Source: a virus. From it: a stretch of DNA of 48,459 nucleotides. The translations under genes were made by a program, and so were the position numbers. The notes beneath the pieces are model-generated. The model did not search any database and was not told the DNA's origin. It saw nothing but the letters and a program-made list of their open reading frames with translations. Numbering within the stretch: position 1 is the stretch's first letter; every line of letters starts with the position of its first letter. Below, in pieces: positions 1 to 7,770 of the stretch. Location: IMG/VR virus record IMGVR_UViG_3300046171_000184, positions 1 to 48,459 of that record, one strand, 5' to 3'.

Positions 1-1457
1 ATCCCAGTTTGAAAATAATCCAGCGTCTGATGCATTTGTCACATCAGTGTTAAACCATGCCTCAATCGTAAAATCACTTTGACCACTAAAGTCACCTGCA
101 TTTGTTCTTGTATAAGTGACTTTATCATTACCATCAAGATCTATACTTGATCCATAAAAATTAGAGCTACCATCAGAGGCAGGATCTCCACCAGCAGATG
201 ATGCTTTAGTGGTAGATGTGCAATTTATTGTGTTACTTATATCAGTATAACTTCCACCTGCACCAGGAACAGCAAGGATATTTTTCCATGCATATGGGTC
301 TGCTTTGGTTTCATCAGTGATTTGAGAAGTAGAGCTTCCCATACCACCGTGATTTGTACAATAATAGTATAAGGTATCTGGAGCATTATGTGGAACTGTG
401 AATCTTAGTATATGCACCAGCAGAACCAGGTGTTCCACTTGTTACAACACCATCAGTATATTGTGAACTTCCGGCAGCATCAGCAGCAGTAGCAAATCTT
501 AGTGGGTGAGTGAGTTAGAATTGTCTTGATTGGTCAAAGGTATATGTTGCACCACGAATTAATGTTGGATTAGGTCTATCTACTCCATCAAAGTGATATC
601 TGTTTCCACCACCTACCGAAGCAACAGTAACTGCATAATATGCTCCTACTTCACTACCAAATACACCAGGTCTTGCACATTACCACCACCATCAGTATTC
701 AGGATTGGTCTTGCACCAGATACTTGTGGGTTATCAAGTGCTACTGAACCACCAAAGTTTACTGGTGTCCAGTTGTTTCCTTACCAGATTTATCTTCTCC
801 AATTGGTGAGTTTCCATCCATTGGGAGGTAGAAACCATTTATCACCAGTATTTGTTGTATCACCATCAATAACACTCATCATCCAATCCTGAAACAGGTT
901 CTTCTTCACTCCATCTTGTGAAATAGCTTGACTTTATATCACCAGAGAAGTCTGTTCTCCATGTTGGCCTATTGAACTGAGCACTAATTGAGACTCACAT
1001 CAGTACATTACTTCTCACTGAGACGCTTGTTCCTTTCCACAATAGTTAATGTTTGCTTCCATCTGACCAGTTTTGGCAGAAAATGTATTTTACATCATGT
1101 GTACCCTTAAATACGAGCTAACTAGCTCCAGTTGATATCCAATAGATCTGTCAAATGATCTCCAATGGTTCCTTCCAAAGATTAGTGATACAGTTTGAAC
1201 TACTAACTGTGCCAAGCTGAACTCCAAACAGTTCATCATTTGCATGTTGTGTCCTACCACTTTAACTTTTTAGGTCTCCAAGTTCCTGTGAGTCCGTCAG
1301 TATATCCAAAGTTTTCAGGTCCAAGTGCTTGTCCGTCTATTAGATAGACCTGTGATGATATCCATCTAAGTAGTTTGAGTTATCAATGATCGCTGTTTAC
1401 CAATACTATGGGCTGGCAGCACTATTGACAGCGGTGATTCATTCTGATTTGGATTTG
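1..1457 (-). pseudogene. frame-broken middle part of a LamG-type giant tail fibre (copy 1)
   Basis: This stretch continues the gene that starts at 1886 and runs off the left edge, but no frame stays open. Translating the minus strand piecewise recovers the same protein family as the intact gene at 10580-12862: the end of a LamG domain with GQALGPENF near 1310-1340, then the phrase VALDNP near 740-760, whose DNA is almost identical to 11365-11400 apart from single-base gaps. At 330-660 it then has a segment the other copy lacks: a beta-rich domain with THPLRF (near 500) and YYYCTNHGGMG (337-369), which resembles a cupredoxin copper site. Another LamG start (DFTIEAWF, near 45-75) follows. The likely role is a host-binding fibre. 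The many one-base shifts look like sequence errors, although true decay cannot be excluded. Confidence 0.6.
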
Positions 1458-1886
1458 TTATGGTTGAGAATCGTAATTTGTGAGACCATTCACATAAATT
1501 TTACTCCGATCATTTGCTGTTGATTGAGTAGTATCGACAGCAATGACTAAATGTCCCCATGACGAAACGTCACGAAAAACTTGACTTGTTAGTCTGTTAT
1601 TTGCTTGTGCTACTGTGACTAAAAGTGTGTCGTCTGATTGAAACCGCACAAGGAATCTGTCCGTAGCGGTATCAGCAGAACCCGCTTCAAATACAAATTG
1701 AGTAGCTCCAAGTTTGTTTCTCTTTACCCAACCACTCCAAGTCCAAGTCTTCCTATTTCCACTGGATGAAGGTGTTCTATTTAAATAATTTGATGAACCA
1801 CTATCAAACTTCAAACTACCATCAATAACCTGAGCACTGGACTGATTAAGAAGTCCTGATTGTAGAATTGTATGTTGAGCTCCCAT
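1458..1886 (-). CDS. N-terminal segment of LamG-type tail fibre, copy 1
   Basis: This is the open N-terminal part (142 aa) of a long fibre gene whose remainder is frame-broken to the left. It starts MGAQHTILQ, with AQVIDGSLKFD at about residue 18 and RKTWTWSGWVKR at about residue 45, the opening strands of a concanavalin/LamG-type sandwich. The same phrases open the intact 760-aa paralogue at 12862. The ATG at 1886 is preceded by a purine-rich GGAGGATAG ribosome binding site and lies 13 bases after the stop of the upstream short-fibre gene (1900), the same order and spacing as 12862/12875. The likely role is carbohydrate or surface binding on the host. The ORF stops at 1458 because of a frame change, not because the protein ends. 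Confidence 0.7.
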   Translation of the reverse strand: MGAQHTILQSGLLNQSSAQVIDGSLKFDSGSSNYLNRTPSSSGNRKTWTWSGWVKRNKLGATQFVFEAGSADTATDRFLVRFQSDDTLLVTVAQANNRLTSQVFRDVSSWGHLVIAVDTTQSTANDRSKIYVNGLTNYDSQP

Positions 1887-1899
1887 TTATCTATCCTCC

Positions 1900-2121
1900 T
1901 CAGTTGCTGTAGTTGAGACCAGCAGACGCTAGTAACTGTGTCCCTCCTGCACCTACTCGTTTCACTACAAATGAAACTAAATCTACCTTACCACTTCCTG
2001 TTGACATACTTGGTGTTGCCCCTGAAGGGAATAAGAAGAATGTGCTAAACCCAACAGTAGCAATACCTGATGATGGTTGACTTATCACAACTGAGTGTGA
2101 TTCACCAAAAACTACCACCAC
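1900..2121 (-). CDS. C-terminal segment of short VGIVTA-type fibre protein, copy 1
   Basis: This is the third and last frame segment of a gene that begins at 2627. It encodes FGESHSVVISQPSSGIATVG, then FSTFFLFPSGATPS and a C-terminus ending GGTQLLASAGLNYSN. The same ending, FSTYFLFPSG...GTQLLAGASLNFS, closes the intact paralogue at 12875-13783, so this is the authentic C-terminus. The segment joins the preceding one (2102-2389) near 2110 through a one-base shift at a run of C/A. The likely role is a structural fibre or fibre-tip protein. Confidence 0.65.
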   Translation of the reverse strand: MVVVFGESHSVVISQPSSGIATVGFSTFFLFPSGATPSMSTGSGKVDLVSFVVKRVGAGGTQLLASAGLNYSN

Positions 2122-2389
2122 TACAAGTAATTGTTGTAATACCTGCTGTCAGTGTGATGTCATGATGTTGTGCTGTGCTTAAATTCAGTGTAACAACTGT
2201 ATTTGCTGATGGTGATGATGCCGTTGTGCTAATACCTTGCAGACCAATAGTAATCGTTGTAATTCCAGCAGACCCAGTGCTAGCTGTAGCACCAGAGAAA
2301 TTAATTGCTGTAAGTGATGTACCTACTGATGATCCGCCTGATTTAACTTCGAATACCAGAAACAACACCAGAAAGACTTGACCCATCAC
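2102..2389 (-). CDS. middle segment of short VGIVTA-type fibre protein, copy 1
   Basis: Only the part from about EVKSGGSSVGTSLTAINFSG onward is authentic; the first residues of this open frame (MMGQVFLVLFLV) are out-of-frame reading of the preceding segment. The core contains repeated GITTIT and SANTVVTLNLSTAQHHDI, matching SNTVVTLDLSKQDHKLNVTGITTITVSGG in the gene at 12875-13783. It bridges the N-terminal piece (2343-2627) and the C-terminal piece (1900-2121). Beta-strand repeats of this type are usual in trimeric phage fibres; no enzymatic motif is visible. Confidence 0.55.
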   Translation of the reverse strand: MMGQVFLVLFLVFEVKSGGSSVGTSLTAINFSGATASTGSAGITTITIGLQGISTTASSPSANTVVTLNLSTAQHHDITLTAGITTITCSGGSFW

Positions 2390-2627
2390 CTGAAAAACTA
2401 GTAGCAGTTACAACACCAACTGCATTAATACCACCTGCGAGAACTTTAATTCCTGTTCTAGCAGTTACAATACCAACTGAGTCAATATTGGTTACATCTT
2501 CATAGGTCAGTGTTCCACCAACCGATACATTTCCACTGAAGGTTGCTCCAGCACTAATGATGCCCTGAGTGAAACTAACAGCTCCACCCACTCGACTCTT
2601 AATATTGTTAACGTAGAGCTGTGACAT
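2343..2627 (-). CDS. N-terminal segment of short VGIVTA-type fibre protein, copy 1
   Basis: The protein starts MSQLYVNNIKSRVGG, an N-terminus of the pattern MS-x-[LI]-x-x-NNI that is also seen in the genes at 6871 and, loosely, 5276, so it may be the attachment end of this fibre type. It continues with FSGNVSVGGTLTYEDVTNIDS and VGIVTARTGIKV, the repeat typical of fibre proteins in T4-like marine phages, and GDGSSLSGV. The start at 2627 is 8 bases downstream of a late promoter (2636-2650). A frame change near 2355 moves the message into the next segment. The rejoined protein would be about 240 aa. Confidence 0.65.
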   Translation of the reverse strand: MSQLYVNNIKSRVGGAVSFTQGIISAGATFSGNVSVGGTLTYEDVTNIDSVGIVTARTGIKVLAGGINAVGVVTATSFSGDGSSLSGVVSGIRS

Positions 2628-2635
2628 CTTATCTA

Positions 2636-2650
2636 CTTTTTAGTTATTTA
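2636..2650 (-). promoter_or_regulatory. T4-type late promoter overlapping a stop codon
   Basis: On the minus strand this reads TAAATAACTAAAAAG. The first TAA is the stop codon of the Gly-rich gene at 2648-4582, and the element ends 8 bases before the ATG at 2627. The same 15-mer recurs at 6468, 7575 and 16261 and, less exactly, elsewhere in the array. Confidence 0.7.
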
Positions 2651-4582
2651 GGAGGGATATGCAATGAGGACAATACCGGAACCACCATTGCACCTTTCCA
2701 TTATTGGGATTCGCATTCCACCGCCTCCTCCACCGATCCAGGTAGCTTTTCCTAGTGCATTGCAATCCAGGATGCACTACTGGATCAGCTACCACCATAC
2801 CAGTCCACCTCCTCCAGACCACCATCCAGCACTAGGTGATCCTTGTACCTCCACCACCACCACCAGCAACCAAGTAAGATTCCGACCTAGGACCAGGAGT
2901 ACCTAAGCTGATGCATGGATTTCTAAATGTAGCTGGTACTTGTATTCCAACACCACCACCACCATGTATCCACTTGTACCAGTTCCGCCAGCACCTCCGG
3001 CACCACCACCACCGCCACCAGCCATATAACTATCAGTTCAGTGCCACCATCATTACCTCCACCAGCATATTGCCTATGATGTCCGGACCAGATCCACCTG
3101 GTCATTGAGCCCACCACCAGACACCACCACCATGATCCACCAGGATCACCGACCTCAGTCTGGTCCACAGTCCACCACCACCACCACCATCAGCAGTTAT
3201 GGTCCATGGACCATAGTAAGATGAGTACCAGTTCCATTGCCTACCAGCCTCATGTCCTATGGTGTATCCTAGCCACCACCAGCACCAACTAGAATAGTTA
3301 CTGGATGTAGTGATTGGTGCAATGGTATCCTGTATGATACAACCACCAGCACCACCACCACCGACCAGCGATCAAATCCACCAGCCACCACCACCACCAC
3401 AATACATATTCTACAGTTTCGATGAATTGATCTGCTGGTTGCAAAAGTACCAGAACTAGTAAAGGCATGAATGGTCTTACCACCATAGAAACTAATAGCA
3501 CCACCAGTTGCTTTTGCGGTTGCTGTAGTTCTGCTATTTTATAACGGACTACTACAATACCTGAACCACCTGACCACCATCTTGATGTCCATTGGATCCA
3601 TCTGCACCACCACCGCCACCACCAGTGCCTTGTTGCAGCACATGTCCTTCAGCAGATGCAGTGACCACCACCACCACCTCGCACCATTGCTGACCTACCA
3701 GTCCACCTGCACCAGTTGGAGTCCTCATCCACCACCACCGCACCACCTGCATAAGATCCTGGATGCTGGATCCATTGCATCATTTGCTAGCTATCGCATT
3801 ACCACCTATCCACCATATGTACCTGCATGGATCGCATTACCACCAGCACCACCAGCACCACCACCGCCACCACCTGCTGAATGACGTGCTGTGCCATTAC
3901 CACCATCATTATCCTTGTAAGTTGATCCATGAATTGGTGGTCATGATTTCCAGCACCTCCAGTGGATTGATTCACTGTTACCAGCCACCACCACCAGAAC
4001 CACCAGGATCTTCCAGACTGGATTACCGAGTTCTAGCCACCACCACCACCACCTTGATGTTTATGTGGATCCATGGATATCAAAGTGCTGATCACTTCCA
4101 TATTCCTATTAGTAGTTCATGATCCACCGCACCACCACGCACCAACAGTTACTGATAAGATTACTGCAACTGGAATGCTGATCTGTTGATGGAAGTGTAT
4201 CCTGGTACATTAGTTCTAACCACCAGCACCTCCACCACCACCTGTATAATTCCATCCACCAGCCACCACCACCAGCAACTACAAGATAATCAACAGTATC
4301 ACCAAAATCACCAAGAGCAGTTACATTCAAGTGCTCCTGATGAAGTAAAGATATGTGCTCTATAAACATCACTACCAGAAGTATAATCACTAATGACACC
4401 ACCAGTTGCTGTTAAACCTGATGGTGGTGTACTCCAGGAGCATTGTAAATATCTCCTTGTCTCTCAAAATATCCATGTGCAAATAAATCTAATAATCCAC
4501 CACCAACAGCACCACCTGCTGCTCCTGGATTAGAATCTCCGTTGTCTTGTGATAAACCTATGCGTCTGCCTAGATATCCCAT
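2648..4582 (-). pseudogene. Gly-rich adhesin-like gene, heavily frame-broken
   Basis: The gene starts at ATG 4582 behind an excellent Shine-Dalgarno (AAGGAGG) and opens MGYLGRRIGLSQDNGD, followed piecewise by PPSGLTATGGVISDY, YRAHIFT and DTVDYLVVAGGGG. It ends at 2648 with GIVLIAYPS and a TAA that is part of the late promoter. The middle is nearly all CCACCA-type DNA encoding GGGG-rich repeats, and the frame slips many times, so no long ORF survives. The same opening and ending are found in the better preserved gene at 14349-16252. The VVAGGGG start and VxxxAYPS end match a Gly-rich domain common in phage adhesins. Repeats of this kind are prone to assembly and sequencing error. About 640 aa is expected if repaired. 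Confidence 0.6.
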
Positions 4583-4594
4583 GGTTTATCCTCC

Positions 4595-4996
4595 TTAACT
4601 AATTTCTTCGTATGAACAAACTACGTCAATAGTTCCTGTTATTGGTTGTGCAAAAATACCAAGTGAAGTATTTTCTTCCAGATATACTGAGTTGTCTTTG
4701 GTAATGATTGCAAGTGTGGAGAATGTTGGTACTGATATTGTCATACCAATTGATACTGTACTACCAGCAGATGCATGATTGATATCATTAAAATACTGAA
4801 GAGTGACTCCAGTAGTTGCTCCTATACCTGCTGCAACCAGTGAATTAATCTTTAATACCTTACCACTTGATGCTGCATTTGATACCACAGTAGTGATACC
4901 TAAAGCACCCTTTCCTCCAGTCGTTACAGCAATACCAGCATGAAAAGTGGTTACCCCTGTGATAGTTGTAACATTTACTATATTAGGTGCAGCCAT
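4595..4996 (-). CDS. small beta-rich structural protein
   Basis: This 133-aa protein starts MAAPNIVNVTTITGVTT and has no enzymatic motif. It has the same outline as the proteins at 6113-6460, 17458-17862 and 18715-19248: a short ITGxTT leader, a VLKINSLVA strand, an acidic or polar middle, and a C-terminal half on the pattern NSVYLEENTSLGIFAQPITGTIDVVCSYEE. I read these as one family of small virion proteins attached to the fibre array; the similarity is by eye and weak. The gene lies 12 bases upstream of the Gly-rich gene at 4582 and behind a GATAAATA late promoter. The function is unknown. Confidence 0.7.
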   Translation of the reverse strand: MAAPNIVNVTTITGVTTFHAGIAVTTGGKGALGITTVVSNAASSGKVLKINSLVAAGIGATTGVTLQYFNDINHASAGSTVSIGMTISVPTFSTLAIITKDNSVYLEENTSLGIFAQPITGTIDVVCSYEEIS

Positions 4997-5010
4997 TACC
5001 TATAATACCT

Positions 5011-5026
5011 CTTTTGTCTATTTATC
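5011..5026 (-). promoter_or_regulatory. late promoter variant
   Basis: The minus strand reads GATAAATAGACAAAAG, directly abutting the TGA stop (5025-5027) of the short fibre gene and 15 bases before ATG 4996. It is a variant of the repeated late element. Confidence 0.6.
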
Positions 5027-5276
5027 AGCCGAACACCATAGACAAAGCAATAGCCTTACCTGGTGATGTTTTGCCGTTGATTGATGTTTCTAATGCACTA
5101 CCAGATTTAGCAGCAATTGCTTGTGTTGCCTCTGATGCAGTTCCAGTTACATTACCAGTAAGATTTCCATTAAAACTAGTAGCAGTAGAAACACCTGTTA
5201 CTACTACACCAGCAGGAAAGGTAGGAGCTCCTGCTCCTTCTTTATCAAAAATGTTGTCTACTTGTATTCTAGACAT
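5025..5276 (-). CDS. very short VGIVTA-type fibre protein
   Basis: This 83-aa protein starts MSRIQVDNIFDKEGAGAPTF, then PAGVVVTGVSTATSFNGN and LTGNVTGTA. It is the N-terminal attachment pattern plus one fibre repeat, with no long shaft. Similar TATSFNGNLTGNVTGTA repeats occur in the larger fibres at 12875 and 17882. Its start follows the late promoter at 5283-5296 by 6 bases. It may be a minimal fibre subunit or the remnant of a longer one; the ORF itself is intact and ends at a late promoter like its neighbours. Confidence 0.65.
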   Translation of the reverse strand: MSRIQVDNIFDKEGAGAPTFPAGVVVTGVSTATSFNGNLTGNVTGTASEATQAIAAKSGSALETSINGKTSPGKAIALSMVFG

Positions 5277-5282
5277 AATGTG

Positions 5283-5296
5283 TTTTTAGTTATTTA
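5283..5296 (-). promoter_or_regulatory. late promoter overlapping a stop codon
   Basis: The minus strand reads TAAATAACTAAAAA, with the first TAA serving as the stop of the Gly-rich gene 5294-6109. The ATG of the next gene lies at 5276. Confidence 0.7.
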
Positions 5297-6109
5297 GTTC
5301 AGATAGTATACTATACATATACCGGATCCACCAGAACCCGTGTTACCACCATCAGGAGCTCCTCCTCCACCTCCTCCGGTGTTGGCAGTTCCAGGAGCAC
5401 CTGTTTGACCATTGCCGCCACCACCAGCTCCACCAGGAGCATTACCATTATTTCCACCTCCTCCACCACCCGCAAAGAATCCACTATCACCATAAGCAGT
5501 AGGAATTTGAGGAATAATAATACCAGATCCACCATTTTTACCACTGCCAGCGCTTCCAGCACCACCGCCACCGCCACCTTGAGGATCACTTCCAGGAGCT
5601 CCTGAACTTCCTTGAGGTAACAATGGTGCTGGCACTCCTGAACCACCTCTAGATCCTGCAGGTGAGCTACCATAACCACCTCTACCGCTTGCTCCACCAT
5701 AGGCAGTGAAAGTAGGTCCGAATGTTGAATTGCCCCCATTGGAATTGCTACCTCCTCCTGATCCAATAGTTGCAGCAAAAGGAGATGTTGTTGGATCAAC
5801 CTCTATATTACATCTATGAAGAGTACCTCCTCCGCCTCCGCCACCACCACGGTTAGGTGCACCACCTTGACCACCAGATACAAGCAAAAGGTTAATATGT
5901 CCCTCTCCAGAGTCGATACTAAACGTACCTGGAGTTTTAAATTCATGAATAGTATAATCAGCAAATACAGTTTTTGTTCCGCCAGAAGCACTAACTGGAA
6001 CAGGAGCCGCAGATCCACCAGCTCCACCAATACCTTGACCAATATTACTAGATTGCCAAGTTGTAACCTCTTTTCCTACATCTCTACCCTTAGAAGATCT
6101 AAAAGACAT
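5294..6109 (-). CDS. Gly-rich adhesin-like protein (intact)
   Basis: This 271-aa protein starts MSFRSSKGRDVGKEVTTWQS, with a short non-repetitive head to about residue 75 (TVFADYTIHEFKTPGTFSID), then HINLLLVSGGQGG, and from residue 85 on dense GGGG-containing repeats ending GSGGSGICIVYYLN. This is the Gly-rich domain pattern (FxTPGTF, LLVxGGxGG, ATIGSGGG, GGSGIxIVYY) seen in many phage tail tips. Poly-Gly helices of this sort form the binding head of gp38-type adhesins in T-even phages, so host-receptor binding is a reasonable inference but not shown. It is the only Gly-rich gene here without a frame break. It sits 3 bases downstream of the small protein gene at 6113. Confidence 0.75.
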   Translation of the reverse strand: MSFRSSKGRDVGKEVTTWQSSNIGQGIGGAGGSAAPVPVSASGGTKTVFADYTIHEFKTPGTFSIDSGEGHINLLLVSGGQGGAPNRGGGGGGGGTLHRCNIEVDPTTSPFAATIGSGGGSNSNGGNSTFGPTFTAYGGASGRGGYGSSPAGSRGGSGVPAPLLPQGSSGAPGSDPQGGGGGGAGSAGSGKNGGSGIIIPQIPTAYGDSGFFAGGGGGGNNGNAPGGAGGGGNGQTGAPGTANTGGGGGGAPDGGNTGSGGSGICIVYYLN

Positions 6110-6112
6110 TAA

Positions 6113-6460
6113 TCAAGCCTCCTTGTCACCCGTTAGGAACACATTAAGACCGGCAGAAGTAGAACCAATACTAATCTTATCACCAGTGGTAGTAAGTGTA
6201 ATTGGATAGTTTGGTTCAATATAAACAGTTTCCAATGGCTCAATACTTACATTAAATAGTCTTGTAGTATCAGCCACACTACCACCATTAGGAATGTAAT
6301 ATACATGCCCTCTTGCTGTAGTAGCTGCAGATACGTTATGTGCAATTACTGATTTAACATATACATTTTTATTACCGGCACAAGTAATTACATCTGACGT
6401 AGAACCGGCAGAGATATTTACTACGTTATCAGTAAGTCTTCCGTTTTCTAATGCTGCCAT
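6113..6460 (-). CDS. small beta-rich structural protein
   Basis: This 115-aa protein starts MAALENGRLTDNVVNISAGS and has the core KNVYVKSVIAHNVSAATTARGHVYY and NVSIEPLETVYIEPNYPITLTT. The phrase IEPLETVYIEPNYPI resembles IAPNETTFFESTYPI in the protein at 17458-17862, which supports a shared fold. No catalytic motif, membrane segment or signal peptide is visible. It is read from the late promoter 8 bases upstream and is immediately followed by the Gly-rich gene, so it may be a cap or connector for that adhesin. Confidence 0.7.
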   Translation of the reverse strand: MAALENGRLTDNVVNISAGSTSDVITCAGNKNVYVKSVIAHNVSAATTARGHVYYIPNGGSVADTTRLFNVSIEPLETVYIEPNYPITLTTTGDKISIGSTSAGLNVFLTGDKEA

Positions 6461-6467
6461 GATTTTA

Positions 6468-6482
6468 CTTTTTAGTTATTTA
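6468..6482 (-). promoter_or_regulatory. T4-type late promoter
   Basis: The minus strand reads TAAATAACTAAAAAG, an exact copy of the element at 2636, 7575 and 16261. It lies 2 bases after the TAA stop of the gene at 6485 and 7 bases before ATG 6460. Confidence 0.7.
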
Positions 6483-6484
6483 GT

Positions 6485-6871
6485 TTAACCGAACAACCAG
6501 GATCTCTGTTCGAGTCCTGTGAGTTGTGATCCACTACCGGTAAATGATGTAGAGGTAACAATACCTGTAACAACAATACCACTACGAGCGGTAATTATAC
6601 CAACTGAGTCAATATTAGTTACATCTTCGTATGTAAGAGTTCCACCAACTGATACATTACCAGTGAAGGTTCCTGTAGTGCCAGACACAGCACCACTAAA
6701 GGTTCCTGTAGTGCCAGACACAGCACCACTAAAGGTTCCTGTAGTTCCAGATACAGGACCACTAAAGGTTCCTCCAACACCAGTAATATTTCCACTGGCT
6801 GTCAAGTCACCAGTAAGTCCTACACTACTACCACTACGGGGAGTGATATTGTTTGTAATTATTTTTGACAT
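6485..6871 (-). CDS. short fibre protein with tandem 11-residue repeat
   Basis: This 128-aa protein starts MSKIITNNITPRSGSSVG, sharing the MS-x-x-x-x-NNI opening with the gene at 2627. Residues about 35-68 are three near-identical copies of VSGTTGTFSGA, followed by FTGNVSVGGTLTYEDVTNIDS and VGIITARSGIVV, the common fibre repeat. The final residues LEQRSWLFG end in a short non-repetitive tail. The gene overlaps by one base the start of this protein and the stop of the 231-aa gene (6871), so it is translationally coupled to it. It is probably a thin trimeric fibre segment. Confidence 0.75.
   Translation of the reverse strand: MSKIITNNITPRSGSSVGLTGDLTASGNITGVGGTFSGPVSGTTGTFSGAVSGTTGTFSGAVSGTTGTFTGNVSVGGTLTYEDVTNIDSVGIITARSGIVVTGIVTSTSFTGSGSQLTGLEQRSWLFG
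6661..6771. repeat. three tandem copies of a 33-bp unit
   Basis: The unit CCACTAAAGGTTCCTGTAGT... (33 bp) is repeated three times, with the last copy carrying a few substitutions. On the minus strand it encodes the VSGTTGTFSGA repeats of the short fibre at 6485-6871. Copy-number change would shorten or lengthen the fibre shaft in frame. Confidence 0.8.
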
Positions 6872-7566
6872 CAGAGGTCTCCGATCTGTAGGATATCAAT
6901 AATCATAGTCTTACCGGTTCCAACGGTAAGTGCAACACCAGAAGCAACTTCAACATTTGGAACAACTGATACAACATAGGATGTGGTTAATCCAGCGTTC
7001 TCTGTATCAATCAGTAGGTTACTAGTTACAGTTACATGTGAGTCAATGTAACTGAATGGTGTGGGTGTGTCATCACTGTAGTTGATGGCGGTTCCTAGAC
7101 CACCTCCTCCACTACCACCAGAGATGGAGATATCAATAGTATCACCGTTCTGTGCGAAGGTGTTACCACTACCAATAAAGTTTAGTGTTTTAGCTTCACC
7201 AATTGCAATACCACCAGAGTTAACTCCAACAATAGCACCATAAACAGTTCCAGTGACAGTTAAGTCACCACTGATTGTTTGTGTGGAAGCTGCTGATACA
7301 ATAGCATCAGCTACTCTAAAATCATCCTGAATTTCAAACAGGACTTCATCATTTGTTTGTGCAGCATTGACAAGAGTTACAGTTGAACCATCTTGTGCTG
7401 TAAAATCACTATTATTAGATAATCTAACACCGTTTCTGAAAACACCAATCTGGTTAATACGATACCCACCTGGAACTGTAAAGACAGTTTGGTTGTTGGT
7501 AGCTAGAAGCCTGATGATCTTAGATGCTACATTATTTGTTAGTGATATGGGTCTACCAAGAGCCAT
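6871..7566 (-). CDS. tail fibre protein with conserved N-terminal head
   Basis: In this 231-aa protein, residues about 15-85 (NNQTVFTVPGGYRINQIGVFRNGVRL... DFTAQDGSTVTLVNAAQTNDEVLFEI) form a domain also present at the start of the 277-aa protein at 18715 (GYDVGYLDVYVNGSKLI...DYTASDTQNVILTTAAQSGDVIEFV). I infer that this is the virion-attachment head. It is followed by a repeat-type shaft (ISGDLTVTGTVYG, SGGSGGGGL) and a C-terminal beta domain ending GKTMIIDILQIGDL, whose last part resembles the small beta-rich proteins of this array. It starts 9 bases from a late promoter at 7575-7589. Confidence 0.75.
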   Translation of the reverse strand: MALGRPISLTNNVASKIIRLLATNNQTVFTVPGGYRINQIGVFRNGVRLSNNSDFTAQDGSTVTLVNAAQTNDEVLFEIQDDFRVADAIVSAASTQTISGDLTVTGTVYGAIVGVNSGGIAIGEAKTLNFIGSGNTFAQNGDTIDISISGGSGGGGLGTAINYSDDTPTPFSYIDSHVTVTSNLLIDTENAGLTTSYVVSVVPNVEVASGVALTVGTGKTMIIDILQIGDL

Positions 7567-7574
7567 GGCGATAT

Positions 7575-7589
7575 CTTTTTAGTTATTTA
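7575..7589 (-). promoter_or_regulatory. late promoter overlapping a stop codon
   Basis: The minus strand reads TAAATAACTAAAAAG. The first TAA is the stop of the giant fibre that ends FNLFGAQSNAR at 7587. The element leads into the ATG at 7566. Confidence 0.7.
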
Positions 7590-7770
7590 TCTTGCATTAG
7601 ATTGGGCTCCAAACAAGTTAAATGTTGGTGCTTCTGCCCATGCTGCAGTAGATGTAAGTTGAGAACCACTTTGAGTTATGTCTCAACCTAAATCCATTTG
7701 GAGTATATCAAATTATTATGAAATAATCATCTGATGAAGCATCAGTTCAATTACATTAGTTTTGCATGGA
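7587..7770 (-). pseudogene. C-terminal end of giant LamG fibre, copy 2 (frame-shifted)
   Basis: This is out of frame with the segment at 7771-8994 but plainly its continuation: it reads SQLTSTAAWAEAPTFNLFG and ends AQSNAR, followed by TAA at 7587-7589. That ending is a standard C-terminus for long LamG fibres in T4-like marine phages. At least one frame change lies between 7680 and 7900. Confidence 0.6.

Noticed and set aside
2690-4030. CRISPR-like short repeats
   Set aside because: The CCACCACC runs have no constant spacer length or conserved repeat unit and encode Gly codons on the other strand.
2664-4122. Plus-strand ORFs rich in Pro and His (PPPPP, HHHH)
   Set aside because: They are read on the complement of Gly-rich coding DNA (CCACCA repeats); the minus-strand reading gives a recognisable adhesin with a start, ribosome binding site and proper end.
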